Shown here one piece after another: positions 14,665 to 24,888 of a stretch of 64,000 nucleotides of DNA. This stretch comes from Symbiodinium natans. Its lineage: Eukaryota; Sar; Dinophyceae; Suessiales; Symbiodiniaceae. The notes below the pieces were generated by a model. The model was not told where the DNA came from, searched no databases, and was given only the letters and a program-made list of their open reading frames with translations. Made by a program: the position numbers and the translations under genes. The DNA lies in the NCBI GenBank assembly GCA_905221605.1, contig CAJNDS010001435.1, positions 665,001 through 729,000 on the forward strand, in the 5' to 3' direction. The stretch's first letter is position 1. The number at the start of each line of letters is the position of its first letter.

Positions 14665-16851
14665 ATCTAAATCCAAGGATAGCGTCATTCTGGCAGCAGT
14701 CGGTCGATGTAGAGCTCTTGTTCGTATATCCTAAGGGGGATGCACCTGCAGGAATGTGCCCGCAGTCATCCACGGGCAACACCACGTAGCCCGCAAGCAC
14801 CGTCTCGTCCACGACGCCGTTCACCATGTTTGGCCCGAAGACGACGTCGCCTGCCACGGCAAGCAAGACAGGGCAGCAGCCGCACACAGCATCTCGATCC
14901 GACGCCGTGCAGCCGAGCTCCTCAACCCTGAAAACCTCACACCCAAAACACCGAAAACAGTAAACCATAACTCCGAAAACCGAAGACCGAAAACCCTAAA
15001 CCCTAAACCCTACACCCTAAACCCTAAACCCGAAACCCTAAACCCTCAACCCTCAACCCTAAACCCTACCCGCCAACCGGCCTGTGTAGTCGCCCGTCTG
15101 CTCATTGGTGTCCATGAAGGTCGCCTCACAGACGCGGCACTGGATGTAGGGGTCCTTGGCATGGAGCTCCAATCTTTCCTTGGCTATCTCGGACTTCAAC
15201 GGTTGAGGGTTTAGGGATTAGGGTTCAGGGTGAAAGGTTTGGGGTTTGGGGTTTGGGGTTGGGGGTTTCGGGTTTAGGGTTTAGGGTTTAGGGTTTAGGG
15301 TTTAGGGTTTAGGGTTTGGGGTTTGGGGTTTGGGGTTTGGGGTTTGGGGCTTGGGGCTTGGGGCTTCGGGCTTGGGGCTTGCGGTTTCGGATTCAGGGTC
15401 ATCAAGAAGCAAACTCAGCACTTCAAACCCTAAAGCCCAGTTGCCGTTGCAGCCCCCAACGCCGGGCAGAACCAGGTGTAGGTGCCTTAGTAGTCCAGTA
15501 ACCATATTACAATAAGGGCACCCGTTTTTGGGGTACCCCTAAACCCTAAACCCCAAACCCTAAACCCTAAACCCTAAACCCTAAACCCTAAACCCTAAAC
15601 CCTAAACCCTAAACCCTAAACATAACCAAAAAAGAGGGTAGAGGGTACCACTGTGCTACCAAGGTGCCGGCTGCCACACAAGCCGAGAGGTCGGTGCTGC
15701 TCCCGGCAGCGAAGGTCACCTCCCACGACCCGGAGGGTTTAGGGTCTAGGGTTTAGGGTTTAGGGTTTAGGGTTTAGGGTTTAGGGTTTAGGGCTTAGGC
15801 CTTAGGGCTCAGGGCTTAGGGCTTAGGGTTTATTGAAATTATGAAGTGTTCAGGTCCAAGGAAAGTTTCGAGGAGTTTCGATTTTTCGATTTTCCGTAAT
15901 AATTTCAAGTTAAAGGGGGCTTGAGGGTTCAGAGTTCAGAGTTCAGAGTTTAGGGTTTAGGGTTTAGGGTTTAGGGTTTAGGGTTTAGGGTTTAGGGTTT
16001 AGGGTTTAGGGTTTAGGGTTTAGGCCAACGTGCCTCACAGGTCGTCCCGACAGGAATGTCGTCGCAAGCTGCGCTACCCGAACGGTCCAAAGCACCAAAC
16101 TCCTCCCCATCGCGTGCAAGTGCGAAGGTGGCATTGCAACGTGCCGGGGTGGTCGTGGTGCTTGTTGTAGTGGAGGAAGTTGCAGTAGCCGACGTGCTGC
16201 TCGACGTGGTCGATGTGCCCGTGGCAGAGGACGAGGTCGAGGTGGTCACCGTGAGCGTCGTGCTGGTGGTACTTGACTCCGTGCCCGTGCTGCTGGAAGA
16301 GGTCGAGGTCGTGACCGTAAAGCTCGATGAAGTCGACGTTGTGACCGTGTTGCTGGAAGTGGTCGATGTAGTCACCGACACTGACGTGGTGGTGCTCGTA
16401 GCACTTGTTGATGTCAAGGTTGTCACCGTAATGCTGGAAGAGCTACTGCTGGAAGAGCTACTGCTGGTCGCCGAAACGGACGTGGTCGTACCTGTCGAGG
16501 TCGTCAGCGAGATGCTGGACGACGTCGAGGTAGTCGCCGTAGCCGTCGTGCTCGTGGAAGAGATGCTGGTCGACGTCAAGGTCGTCACCGTACTGCTGGA
16601 CGAGGTCGTGCTAGTCGCCGACATCGACGTAGTCGTAGTTGATGTGGCACTACCCGTGGCCGATGTCGACGTCGATGTCGTTAAAGACGCCGTGGTAGTC
16701 GTCGTAGTGCAAACCACATTGTCCATCGACTTGACCAGCATTCCCGGCGTGAAGGTCTCACCAATGGGGAAGCCCGACCAACACGTCTGAGAAGCTGCCA
16801 AGTCCACCATCGAAAGACAAACCTTAACTGTTCTTGGAACCCCTTCTTCGA
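14008..16851 (-). CDS. Ser/Thr-rich extracellular protein with C-terminal hydrophobic tail (multi-exon)
   Basis: Gene-level entry. Visible exons 16851-16023, 15719-15668, 15485-15437, 15195-15070, 14930-14665 and 14388-14008. The order is: a Cys-containing domain (SQTCWSGFPIGETF); a long mucin-like Ser/Thr-Val tract; a second Cys domain (DIPVGTTCEARW); several Cys-containing segments; a second Thr-rich stalk; and a C-terminal hydrophobic stretch before the stop (MQLAPVLLASLMLMLS). The stalk plus terminal hydrophobic tail suggests a GPI-anchored or tail-anchored surface protein, heavily O-glycosylated. The 5' end (signal peptide) was not found. An introner separates exons 2 and 3, and its removal restores ACVAAGTYTWFCP. 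Family unknown. Confidence 0.55.
14478..14665. repeat. AATAAC and AAT microsatellites
   Basis: An AATAAC hexamer tract followed by pure AAT trinucleotides (about 14610-14663), intronic between the last two exons of the Thr-rich gene. Confidence 0.9.
14665..14930 (-). CDS. Exon (GDVVFGPNMVNGVVDETV..)
   Basis: After GGTTGAGGAG the frame reads LGCTASDRDAVCGCCPVLLA, VAGDVVFGPNMVNGVVDETV, LAGYVVLPVDDCGHIPAGAS and PLGYTNKSSTSTDCCQNDAI. It is rich in Cys and small residues, as expected of an extracellular domain. The frame then enters a microsatellite (poly-Ile artefact), so a donor must precede 14665. Confidence 0.55.
15070..15195 (-). CDS. Exon (AKERLELHAKDPYIQC..)
   Basis: The minus frame reads SEIAKERLELHAKDPYIQCR and VCEATFMDTNEQTGDYTGRL. 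CCCTAAA lies immediately left and TTTAGGG right. Two Cys in CRVC. It is placed in the Thr-rich gene by position only. Confidence 0.5.
15437..15485 (-). CDS. Exon of Thr-rich gene (TYTWFCPALGAATATG)
   Basis: It starts right after the introner TIR (CTACTAAG|GCACC). Joined upstream it reads ACVAAGTYTWFCPALGAATA. GC donors are present near its end. Confidence 0.55.
15486..15667 (-). mobile_element. Introner, family 1, containing a nested telomeric array
   Basis: Sense strand: TIR CTTGGTAGCACAGTGGTACC at one end and GGTTACTGGACTACTAAG at the other, bounded by identical 7-bp duplications (AGGTGCC on plus, 15480-15486 and 15662-15668). The intron runs GC...AG, with AG being the last bases of the TIR. 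CCCTAAA units occupy 15537-15620 inside it. Confidence 0.7.
15668..15719 (-). CDS. Exon of Thr-rich gene (FAAGSSTDLSACVAAG)
   Basis: The acceptor GTGGGAG is followed by VTFAAGSSTDLSACVAA. The GC donor (GCC-G|GC) lies at the left copy of a 7-bp target-site duplication. The frame resumes at 15485 on the other side of the introner. Confidence 0.6.
16023..16851 (-). CDS. Exon: Cys domain, Ser/Thr mucin-like tract, second Cys domain
   Basis: The longest exon of the gene. A pyrimidine-rich tract (16856-16900 on the complement) and TTTAAG precede EEGVPRTVKVCLSMVDLAA and SQTCWSGFPIGETFTPGM. About 170 residues of Ser/Thr/Val repeats follow, then ARCNATFALARDGEEFGALD and DIPVGTTCEARW. The Thr tract uses ACC/ACG/TCG codons in short repeats and mirrors as Val/Asp/Glu-rich on the other strand, which should not be annotated. 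Confidence 0.6.
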
Positions 16852-17047
16852 CTTAAAGAAACAAACAAACTATGGAGAAAAAAAACAAACCAACAAAGGG
16901 GAAGAACAAAACCGCACGGTCGGTCTAGCAACAAGCATCAAGCATGCTCGCATGTCCTTCATGATGCGGTTCCGATTTCTCATATCTTCCCCCCCCCCTA
17001 GTGACTAGACTTCGAGCCGAGGAGGCTTGCCGGAGTTGGGCTTTCAT

Positions 17048-17240
17048 GCTGGGGTTTAGGGTTTAGGGGTTTGGGGGTTAGGGGTTTGGGGGTTTGGGGT
17101 TTGGGGTTTGGGGTTTGGGGGTTTGGGGTTTGGGGGTTTGGGGTTTGGGGGTTTGGGGTTTGGGGTTTGGGGTTTGGGGTTTGGGGGTTTGGGGTTTGGG
17201 GTTTGGGTTTGGGGGTTTGGGGTTTGGGGTTTGGGGCTCT
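17048..17240. repeat. TTTGGGG variant telomeric array
   Basis: Mostly TTTGGGG and TTTGGGGG units after a short TTTAGGG start. G-runs of 4-5 every 3 bases make it G-quadruplex capable. Gly-Phe/Trp and Pro-Lys readings through it are artefacts. Confidence 0.9.
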
Positions 17241-18156
17241 CCAAGAGACCCTGCTTCCCGGGGGGCCAGAAGATGGTAGAATCCCTATTGGCAGAAGAGG
17301 CGCAAGGACCTTTAAACTCTTCTTGAACCCGTAAACTCCGAAATCCTACACGCCCGAAATCCCCCAGCCGTAGCCCCCGGCAGCGACAAAGGCCTTGCAA
17401 AGGCTTCCCATGGCTTGGGTGGCATCATACCACCTCAGGGCGTTTGGGGTGTAGGGATATCGGATTTAGGCGGGCCTTACGATGGCTTGGGAGGTCGGCC
17501 TAAATCAGGGCCCACTTGCCGGGCAGGATCTTTGTATATCTTGGTAGGGTGTAACCCGACGCCAACCCTAAAACTGTCAGCGGCGACCCCTCAAGTACCA
17601 CCTGAAACCCTCAACACAACACCACAAAGCCCAGAGCACTCTCCAACCCCTAAACCCTAAACCCTAAACCCCAAACCCCAAACCCTAAACCCTAAACCCT
17701 ACACCCTACACCCTACACCTTAAAACCCTAAACCCTGACACCTGAGCCCTAATTCAACCCCCCGGGGCCCGTGCAGGTCCAAGCATGGCCTTGCTTCTCT
17801 CGAAGGACGGCTCGCTAACCAAGCAACGTCCCCAGGGAACCCAGGAAAACAAAGGGAGCCTCACCCCAAAAAAGAAGGGGTTTAGGGTTTGGGGTTTGGG
17901 GTTTGGAGTTTGGGGTTTGGAGTTTGGGGTTTGAGGTTTGAGGTTTAGGGTTTAGGGTTTAGGGTTTAGGGTTTAGGGTTTAGGGTTTAGGGTTTAGGGT
18001 TTAGGGTTTAGGATACCCCATACCTGAAGAACTTAGGGATTTCGGATTTAGGGTTCTGTATCTCGTGGCGGTTTGTTTATGTGCCCGAAGCCCCAGCGGT
18101 TTAGAGCCCCACTTGGCGGTTGGCGGTTTAGCTGACCTCTAACTCTGGGCTGGTCT

Positions 18157-18225
18157 TGTCATCGAAGATCTCACGACGCCGCCAGGCGACGAGCAGGGGC
18201 CGCGACGATGAACACAAAACAACAA
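18157..18225 (-). CDS. Possible exon, unassigned (LLVAWRRREIFDDKTSPELE)
   Basis: The minus frame SSRPLLVAWRRREIFDDKTS is open between stops, with coding-like composition. Splice sites are not resolved. Confidence 0.3.
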
Positions 18226-18320
18226 AATGTCAAGGTACCCACTTAGGAATGAAGGTGTTTTGGGCTTAAGCTGAGGGGGGAACCTCCTGTGCTTCTGAGA
18301 GGTTGGCGATGTCTAAGCAC

Positions 18321-18380
18321 TCAGAGAAACAGGAAATAGACCAACGACATCCCCAGCAATCCCATAGCGAAGGATCCTCC
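18321..18380 (-). CDS. C-terminal exon with hydrophobic tail (GGSFAMGLLGMSLVYFLFL-stop)
   Basis: The acceptor ACTTTCAAG is followed by GGSFAMGLLGMSLVYFLFL and TGA. It resembles the tail of the Thr-rich gene and may end another surface-anchored protein. The alternative frame reads Cys-rich (SLWDCWGCRWSISCFSEC), so the call is tentative. Confidence 0.35.
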   Translation of the reverse strand, partial: GGSFAMGLLGMSLVYFLFL

Positions 18381-18439
18381 TTGAAAGTCCCGAAACCCCG
18401 CCCTAAACCCTAAAACCCTAAACCGTAAACCGTAAACCC

Positions 18440-18590
18440 TAAACCCACTGGAACGCGCACTTTCTCTGCCGGCAGCTGTGTCGCACGGCGCTGCGCCTGT
18501 ACGCCAAACACTCGTGACTCGCGAGCGCCGCCGGGGAACCCAGCTACCGGTACCCGCAGGTCTAGCATATTCCCGGCAACGAAACAAAAG
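18440..18590 (-). CDS. Probable exon, frame ambiguous
   Basis: GC-rich island with CCCTAAA to its left. Two frames look coding: VPVAGFPGGARESRVFGVQA, or, after a CGGTAG acceptor, SPAALASHECLAYRRSAVRH with SCRQRKCAFQW. The second carries Cys residues and ends at a GT of GGTTTAGG. Confidence 0.35.
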
Positions 18591-18604
18591 AAATGCACAT
18601 TCCA

Positions 18605-18695
18605 TTGCTATGCGAAGTAGGGTTTATATTTCAATTTTAAAAAGGGACCTTATATACACTCACCAAGAACAGTAATATATACACTGCTTCATGTA
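18605..18695. mobile_element. Family-3 TIR element
   Basis: GAAGTAGGGTTTATATTTC at the left, AATATATACACTGCTTC at the right, internal TATATACACTCACCAA, and a possible ATGY duplication at the ends. About 90 bp, non-coding. Confidence 0.6.
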
Positions 18696-20013
18696 GCATT
18701 CTGATATAGAAAGCCCTGGAACAGCCCCAGTCTGCAATTCGAGCACTTCGGGCTCAGGGCTTGAAAGCCAGATACCCGCAAGGAGTCAAACGCGCATCCC
18801 TAAACCCTACCCTTAATCCTAAGGTTCAGGGTTTAGGGTTTAGGGTTCAGGGTTTAGGGTTTAGGGTTCATGGTTTAGGGTTTAGGGTTTAGGGTTTGGG
18901 TTTAGGGTTTAGGGCTTTGGGCTGAGGGTTTAGGGTTTAGGGTTTAGGGCTTAGGGCAATGAACATGTTTCCAAGCCCCCACGGATGCTAGGCCCGCGGG
19001 CGAGAGGGTCTTAAAGCCCTTCGTGGCACTGGACGGCTCTTCTTTTCAAAGGTGCTAAGACCCCTAAACCCTAAACCCTAAACCCTAAACCCTAAACCCT
19101 AAACCCTAAACCCTAAACCCTAAACCCTAAACCCTAAACCCTAAACCCTAGACTTAGTGAGGAGGAATCACCAAAATTAGAACAGGAGGCAGGATGCGTC
19201 TTTGAGCGCCTGCGCATTGGAACAGGATGCAGGATGCGTCTTGGAGCGCGGCAGTGTCAGGGGGCTAGTTTTTAGGGTTTAGGGTTTAGGGTTTAGGGTT
19301 CTAGGGTTTAGGGTTTAGGGAAAGTGTCAGGTTTACCCCTTGTTCAGGCTTCTCTTTGTGTAAAAAGCTCTGGCCATGGGTGTTGCTGTTTTGGGGCCAG
19401 GGCAGGCTTCCGTTAGTTTAGAATTCCCGTCGGGTTCTCAGTTTCCTCCCCAGCCCTAGGGTTGCTTTGCTCGTGCTGCCCTTGCTTAGAATGACTCGAT
19501 GGCTGCCCTCACATTCATCCTACAGCTATCCCTGCTGCGCCTGGTGGCCGGCAAGCTAGTTTTCTAATGTGTTCAGATCAAAACGTTTCTTGGCAAGAAA
19601 AGCCGCGAGCTGCCACGTAAGAGCTGTCTACTGATCTACTGAATTGCAAGGTGAAGCCATGGGGCAGTCTCCCGCATCTGAAGTCAGGTTTCCCCCTTGC
19701 TCTGGGCCCCCCCTAGAAGGCACCGCGACCCTGACTTTGGAGGTAAAGGCTTAGATTCAAAGTAGCCCGAATAAGGTTATAACTTTAGTTGTCATACTTC
19801 AACACCAAACTCACAGGTACCCCCCCATGAACCAAGTAGCCATTCTCAACTTGACCTCACAGCCCTCCTGCGAGAGAGTCAAGGGATCAAGGGGAGGGCG
19901 CATGCGTAGGATTTGCCTTCAAGGGCTCAATGGGTTGAGGGCTCTAAAAGGGGGGGAGGGGTGTGGGAGTTTAGAGCATTTGGGGTGGCAGACTGCCCCA
20001 TGAGCTCCTACCC

Positions 20014-20118
20014 CCCCACACTGTGGAACTGCTGGAAGCGACTCTTCTTTTCCTCCCCATCCAGGTACCAGCTTTGGTTTTCCGCGATCCACTTGTCGAA
20101 CCAGAGCCTCGCAAGGGA
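20014..20118 (-). CDS. Exon resembling a papain-type propeptide (I29-like)
   Basis: The acceptor CCTTGCGAG is followed by LWFDKWIAENQSWYLDGEEK and KSRFQQFHSVGG before a stop. The pattern F-x-x-W-x(4)-x-x-Y-x(3)-EE-x(3)-RF-x-x-F is that of the inhibitor I29 domain found ahead of papain-family cysteine proteases. Catalytic Cys/His/Asn exons were not found in the neighbouring islands. The assignment is therefore domain-level only and could be a chance resemblance. Confidence 0.4.
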
Positions 20119-20499
20119 GCAGGGTTTCGGGTTTAGGGCTTCAGGGTTTAGGGATTCAGGGTGTAGGGCTTCAGGGTTTAGGTCTTCAGGGTTCAGGGTT
20201 CCGAGCTCTTGGGTGGTATATCAACCCTGAACCATCACCTTGAGGCTACTCGGGTCCCAAACAGCTCGCTGATTTTAGGACCTACAGTAACTCAACTCGA
20301 ACCTTCCGAACGTGCCCTTTTCGCCTGAAAACCCTAAGCCCTAACCCACAGACCGGAGAATTCCGAGTCGAGATCTGAAGTGCCTTAGATAAGGTGAGAA
20401 GTACGCGGGCCCTACGTAAAACCCCTACTTAGAACTACCCGACCTTCAAGACATCCCCCAAAACCCTAAACCCTCAACCCTAAACCCTAAACCCTAAAC

Positions 20500-20615
20500 C
20501 CCTTCTTTCTTTGGGCCGAGGCACCAAGCTTCATGCCGGATGTCCTTCTCCTTCTCCTCACCCTTGTCCGGATGACACCTGGCACACCGGGTGCGGAGCT
20601 GCAGAACTCTTAGGA
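20500..20615 (-). CDS. Exon, unassigned (CARCHPDKGEEKEKDIRHEAW)
   Basis: The minus frame reads TRCARCHPDKGEEKEKDIRH then EAWCLGPKKE. It contains HPD-KG, as in J-domain loops, but flanking helices are not visible. It is flanked by CCCTAAA left and TTTAGGG right. Confidence 0.4.
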
Positions 20616-20639
20616 GCTTTTCTGGCTTTGGGGTCTCAG

Positions 20640-21090
20640 CGTTGAGGTTTCGGGATTAGGGACTAGGGACTAGGATTTAGGGTTAGGGTTTTAGGGGTTT
20701 AGGGGTTTAGGGTTAGGGTTTAGGGTTTAGGGTTTAGGGTTTTAGGGTTTTAGGTTTTTGGAGTTTAGGGTTTTAGGGTTTAGGGTTTTGGGTTTGAGGG
20801 TTTAGGGCCTTAGGGTCTTAGCGCTTCTGCGGCTTTTAGGGCTTTTGGAGCTTTAGGGTCGAGGGCTTCGAGGCTTTGCGGGCTTTAGGGTTCTTAGGGG
20901 ACCCAGGCCTTTTAGGATTGTTGAGTATTTTCGGTCTGGGAGGGGGTTTCGGAGCGTTGGGTGCCTTCGGGGCTGTAGGGTTTAGGGCTTAAGGTTTGGG
21001 GTTTAAGGTTTAGGGTTTAGGGTTTAGGGTTTAGGGTTTAGGGTTTAGGGTCTAGGGTTTAGGGTTTAGGGTTTAGGGTTTAGGGCTTTT
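20640..21090. repeat. Degenerate TTTAGGG/TTTTAGGG field
   Basis: About 450 bp of decayed telomeric repeat with intervening GC-rich variants, then better units at 21000-21085. No exon seen inside. Confidence 0.85.
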
Positions 21091-21609
21091 TTGGTTTAGG
21101 GTGGGTTTCGGGGTTTTGGGGGCCGCAGGTTTTCGGCGTTGTTCCAAGTCAAGCGGATCAGCCCAAAGAGCTGTGATGCAGGCCGCAGAAGCTTCCTAAA
21201 GCCCAAACCCTAAACCCTAAACACTCAACCCTAAACCCTAAACCCTAAACCCTAAACTACGCTACCCTGATGGAAGGAAAGCAGGCAGACGCTGCGGCCC
21301 GCAACCCCTGAAGCCGAGGCCCTCAAACCCTACGCCCCGTTCTAGGGATTTGGGGTTTCGGGTTTAGGGAGTTAGGGTCTAGGGTTTCGGGTATAGGCTC
21401 CCTAGAGCCCTTGAAGTCTCAATGTCTGGGCGCAAGCTGACCCGCGCACCCTAAGACGTCCGTTTCGACAGGACTTGTCAGGTCGCCGTGATTCTTTCCC
21501 CGACGTCCCTACCGTTGTGGCTTGTTACCTTTAATTGTGGGATTCTTCCTTGGCGACGTGCTTCAAGGTCTGTCTACGCTCTCGACATTGCTAGGTTTTG
21601 AGGGTTTAG

Positions 21610-21830
21610 CGTGCAACTCCTGGTCTGCCAGTGCAGCTCCATCCAAGCTAAGCAAAAAATTCCAGAGAAAGGCCCCAGCAGATCATATTAGCCCACGGGT
21701 GCCACCGGAACAAGCGGCACAAGGAATGGAGCCACAAAGGCCGCCAAGACGCTTGATCTTCATATCCCTTAGCAGCCTGGCCCTCTCCGCGCGCGGCTTC
21801 TGCTGCTTTCTCAGCAGGTAGAGCCTCGGC
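21610..21830 (-). CDS. Probable exon(s), unassigned, Ala/Lys-rich start
   Basis: One minus frame reads EALPAEKAAEAARGEGQAAK then GYEDQASWRPLWLHSLCRLF; another reads LLRKQQKPRAERARLLRDMK. Both are coding-like. The Ala-Lys-Glu composition of the first matches exons at 45.3 and 42.8 kb. Splice sites are not resolved. Confidence 0.35.
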
Positions 21831-22359
21831 AACGAGTGTTCCTCAAAACCAGCAGAAGAGGTTCGCCTTTCAGAACCTGCGTTTCAAGGACCTCACAAAG
21901 CAACATCCCCCTACATAACCCTTGGCGGGATTCTACACGGCACCTAGCTCCCTATGTTCTTCATTTCTGAGAACCACAGAGTTTGGGAAGCAAAACCCAG
22001 TCGTGGGGGCTTCTCGAGGGAACGCAACTGCGTCAGAGGAACTGCTCTTGGATGTCCAGGCAGAGCTGGCGAACAGCTGCCACCTGCAATCGATGAAAGA
22101 GTGCACAGAGCCAGCTCGAGAACTGAACCGAGTGCGCTGCAAGCCAAGCCTCGGGACGAACACTCTGTCAAACCCAAAACCAGACCCCCATCCCCAACAG
22201 ACCAACAAAATGAAACTCGCCCAAAACCTTCAACCCTAGACCTTGAACCCACCCCAAACCCTAAACCCTAAACCCCAAACCCTAAACCCTAAACCCTAAA
22301 CCCTGAACCCTAAACCCTAAACCCTAAACCCTAAACCCTAAGCCCACCCACAGCTCTGA

Positions 22360-22421
22360 AACCCCAAAAAGCAGCCCCCGGCCTGCGGCAAGGACGGGTA
22401 GGAAGTGGGCCACTCCTTCCT
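22360..22421 (-). CDS. Probable exon, unassigned (KEWPTSYPSLPQAGGC)
   Basis: The acceptor CTAAGCTCAG is followed by KEWPTSYPSLPQAGGCFL. CCCTAAA left and TTTAGGG right, following the common flanking pattern. Confidence 0.35.
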
Positions 22422-22631
22422 GAGCTTAGTTTAGGGTTCAGAGTTCAGGGTTTAGGGTTTAGGGTTTAGGGTTGAGGGTTTGAGGTTGAGGGTTTGGGGT
22501 TTAGGGTTGGGGGGTGAGGGTTGAGGGTTCAGGTTTTCTTTGAGTAAGGAAGCTCCTCGGAACGTGAGACTTTAGAGGTTTAGGGGCTGCGGATTTCACC
22601 CTCATTCCTAGCAGCTCTCAGCCCTACACCT

Positions 22632-22745
22632 TCTGGGTAGCCCAGTAACAATATTACAACACAAGGGCTCCCTTTTTGGGGTTGGTTACTTTACAAGGGG
22701 ACCTTGAACCCAAAAAAAGGGCAAAGGGTACCACTGGGCTCCCAA
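22632..22745 (-). mobile_element. Introner-like element, family 1
   Basis: Sense strand: CTTGGGAGCCCAGTGGTACC ... GTTACTGGGCTACCCAG, the same TIRs and interior (CCCTTTTTTTGGGTTCAAGG) as the 15.5 and 25.1 kb copies. It lies directly downstream of a coding-like frame (RASRKKGRAWGLHAERSSSK, 22750-22850). Confidence 0.6.
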
Positions 22746-22749
22746 GCCT

Positions 22750-22850
22750 TTTGAGGGCTTTCGATGATGAGCGTTCAGCGTGGAGACCCCAGGCCCGCCC
22801 CTTCTTCCTTGATGCCCTCAGAAGCCCTTCCCCGGCAACACCAGGCTCCA
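22750..22850 (-). CDS. Probable exon upstream of introner (basic)
   Basis: The minus frame EGLLRASRKKGRAWGLHAER and SSSKALKR is open up to the introner boundary. The join downstream gives only a few further codons, so frame support is weak. Confidence 0.35.
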
Positions 22851-23619
22851 AAGGATTTAGGGTTTAGGGTTTAGGGATTCGGGTTTAGGGATCAGGGTTT
22901 AGGGTTTAGGGCTTAGGATTCTTGAAGGGAACGAAAGGGAATCTCTCCACAACAATCTCATTGTGGGGCCCTAAACCCTCAACCCTGAACCCTAAACCCT
23001 GAACCCTAAAACCATAATCCTTTTTCCTTAACCCTTAACCCTTAAAGCCCCGAAACCCTAAACCCTAAACCCTAAACCCTAAACCCTAAACCCTAAACCC
23101 TAAACCCTAAACCCTAAACCCTAAACAGCAAGCGAACCTGGCATGCCAAGGCGCCGCCATTCCTGAGAGTCGGGGCCTGAACGAAGCTTTTGGGGTTTGT
23201 GCCTTAGGGCTTTAGGGTTTAGGGTTTCGGGTTTAGGGTTTAGGGTTTAGGGTTTAGGGTTTAGGGTTTAGGGTTTAGGGTTTAGGGAAGGTTGCACCCT
23301 GGGGTGTACATGATACTCGGATTCCTGACCCAAAAGCAGCCCCCAAAAGGGACCCAACACTCGGAACCCGTAAACCCCGAAACCCCCTAAACTCTCAACC
23401 CTAAACCCTGAACGCCCGAAACCCTCAACCCTAAACCCCAAAAACCCTAAACCCAAGCCCTAAACTAAACAGAAGCCCTCAAACCCAAACCCTAATCCCC
23501 CCGAATTCCCAAAAACCCAACAACTAAAAAACCAACAAATATTCCACAACCCCCACCCCAAAGACAAAAACAGAACCAACACAAACCCGAAAGACGGGAG
23601 CCAGGCCTGCTGACACCCC

Positions 23620-23712
23620 GGCAGGTGAGCGCACCCCAGCTGGCGATCGCCCGCGGGCAGCGAAGGCGCTGGCGACCGGGATCTTGTTGGAGCAGTGCTG
23701 GGCCTGCTGCGC
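23620..23712 (-). CDS. Probable exon, unassigned
   Basis: The acceptor TTGAGCGCAG is followed by QAQHCSNKIPVASAFAARGR and SPAG. All three frames are long in this GC-rich island; this one fits the acceptor best. Confidence 0.3.
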
Positions 23713-24739
23713 TCAAGGCTTTGGGGTTTAGGGTATGGGGTTTATGGTTTAGGGTTTAGGGTTTTGGGTTTTGGGTTCAGGGTTTCGGGTTTCGGGTTTA
23801 GGGTTTAGGGCTCAAGGCTTTGGGGTTTGGGGTGCAAGGGCTTTGGGGTTTGGGGTTTGGGGTTTAGGGTTTAGGGTTTGGGGTTTAGGGTTTGGGGCTT
23901 AGGGGGCTTCAGGCTTGAGGATTTAGGGGGGTTTCTCAAGTTTAGGGCTTAGGGCTTTGAAGCCTTTAGGCAGAGCAGGTTTGGTGTCCAAGGGTTTCAG
24001 GACTTAGGCGCCCCTTCTTTCCCCAAAGCCTCAGTAGACCTCAACATCCCAACACTAAAGGGACTTTGGAAACCGCAAACAACCCCCAGAATTTTGTAGG
24101 AAGGTAATCGGAAGATACCTACCGGGGCCCACAAATTCCCTTGGCATTCCTACTATGTTTCTTGGGGCTCCCTGTTGGGGGTCCCCCTTTGGGATCTTTT
24201 TAAACCCTAAACCCTAAACCCTAAACCCTAAACCCTAAACCCTAAACCCTAAACCCTAAATCCCAAACCCCAAACCCCAAACCCTAAACCAAACTCGAGA
24301 AAACTTTCTGAGACTGGAAGGCCCCAAGCCAGGCGCGACCCGAAAGCGGATCCGAACCCCCTCCTCAAACCCTCAAGGGAGTTAGGGCTTGGGGATTAGG
24401 GCTTAGGGATTAGGGCTTAGGGTTTAGGGTTTATAGCCCTCCTTGAATAGCTAGAGCTTGGGTTTCGGGGTTTGTATTTTCCACACCTTCTCAACTAAAC
24501 CTACACCTGCACCCCATCAACAGGAATGAAATTGCTCCTGGAAGGCCTGGTGGTCTGGAGGTCGGCTGCTTGGCAGCTTTTGAAGCTCCGGCCTAGGAGC
24601 TCAGGGTCCAGCGGTTTAGGGGGTTTGGGGATAGGGGCTTGGGGGATTGAAGGATTTCGGGGGATTTTGGGATTTTGGGATTTCGGGATTTAGGGACTTA
24701 AGGTTTCGTGTGTAGAGGGTTGGGGGTGGGCACTGTTTA

Positions 24740-24806
24740 GGAACCATTTTTTGGGTAGCTGAGGGTCGAGAAGCCTTCGCTGCAACCAGGCTCTCCTCTT
24801 TCTGAA
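24740..24806 (-). CDS. Probable exon, unassigned (KEESLVAAKASRPSATQK)
   Basis: The acceptor CACTATTCAG is followed by KEESLVAAKASRPSATQKMV, a Lys/Ala/Ser-rich linker-like segment. It is compatible in composition with the Pro/Ala-rich exon at 24.9-25.05 kb upstream. Confidence 0.35.
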
Positions 24807-24888
24807 TAGTGGAGAACCCCTTGAAGGGCTAGGGTTTAGGGTTTAGGGTTTGGGGTTTGGGGCTTAGGATTTGGGGATATACTGTATG

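Noticed and set aside
16056..16790. Plus-strand 244-codon Val/Asp/Glu-rich ORF
   Set aside because: Mirror of the Ser/Thr tract of the minus-strand exon; the minus frame has Cys domains on both sides, an acceptor and fits the gene.
17056..17400. ORFs of PNPKPQTPNPKP or GLGVWGLGFG type
   Set aside because: Translations of TTTGGGG/TTTAGGG repeats. The same applies to all TLNPKP tails found on ORFs across the window.
19499..19566. Plus-strand signal-peptide-like start (MAALTFILQLSLLRLVAG)
   Set aside because: No further plus-strand exon is supported, and the surrounding supported exons are on minus; probably fortuitous.
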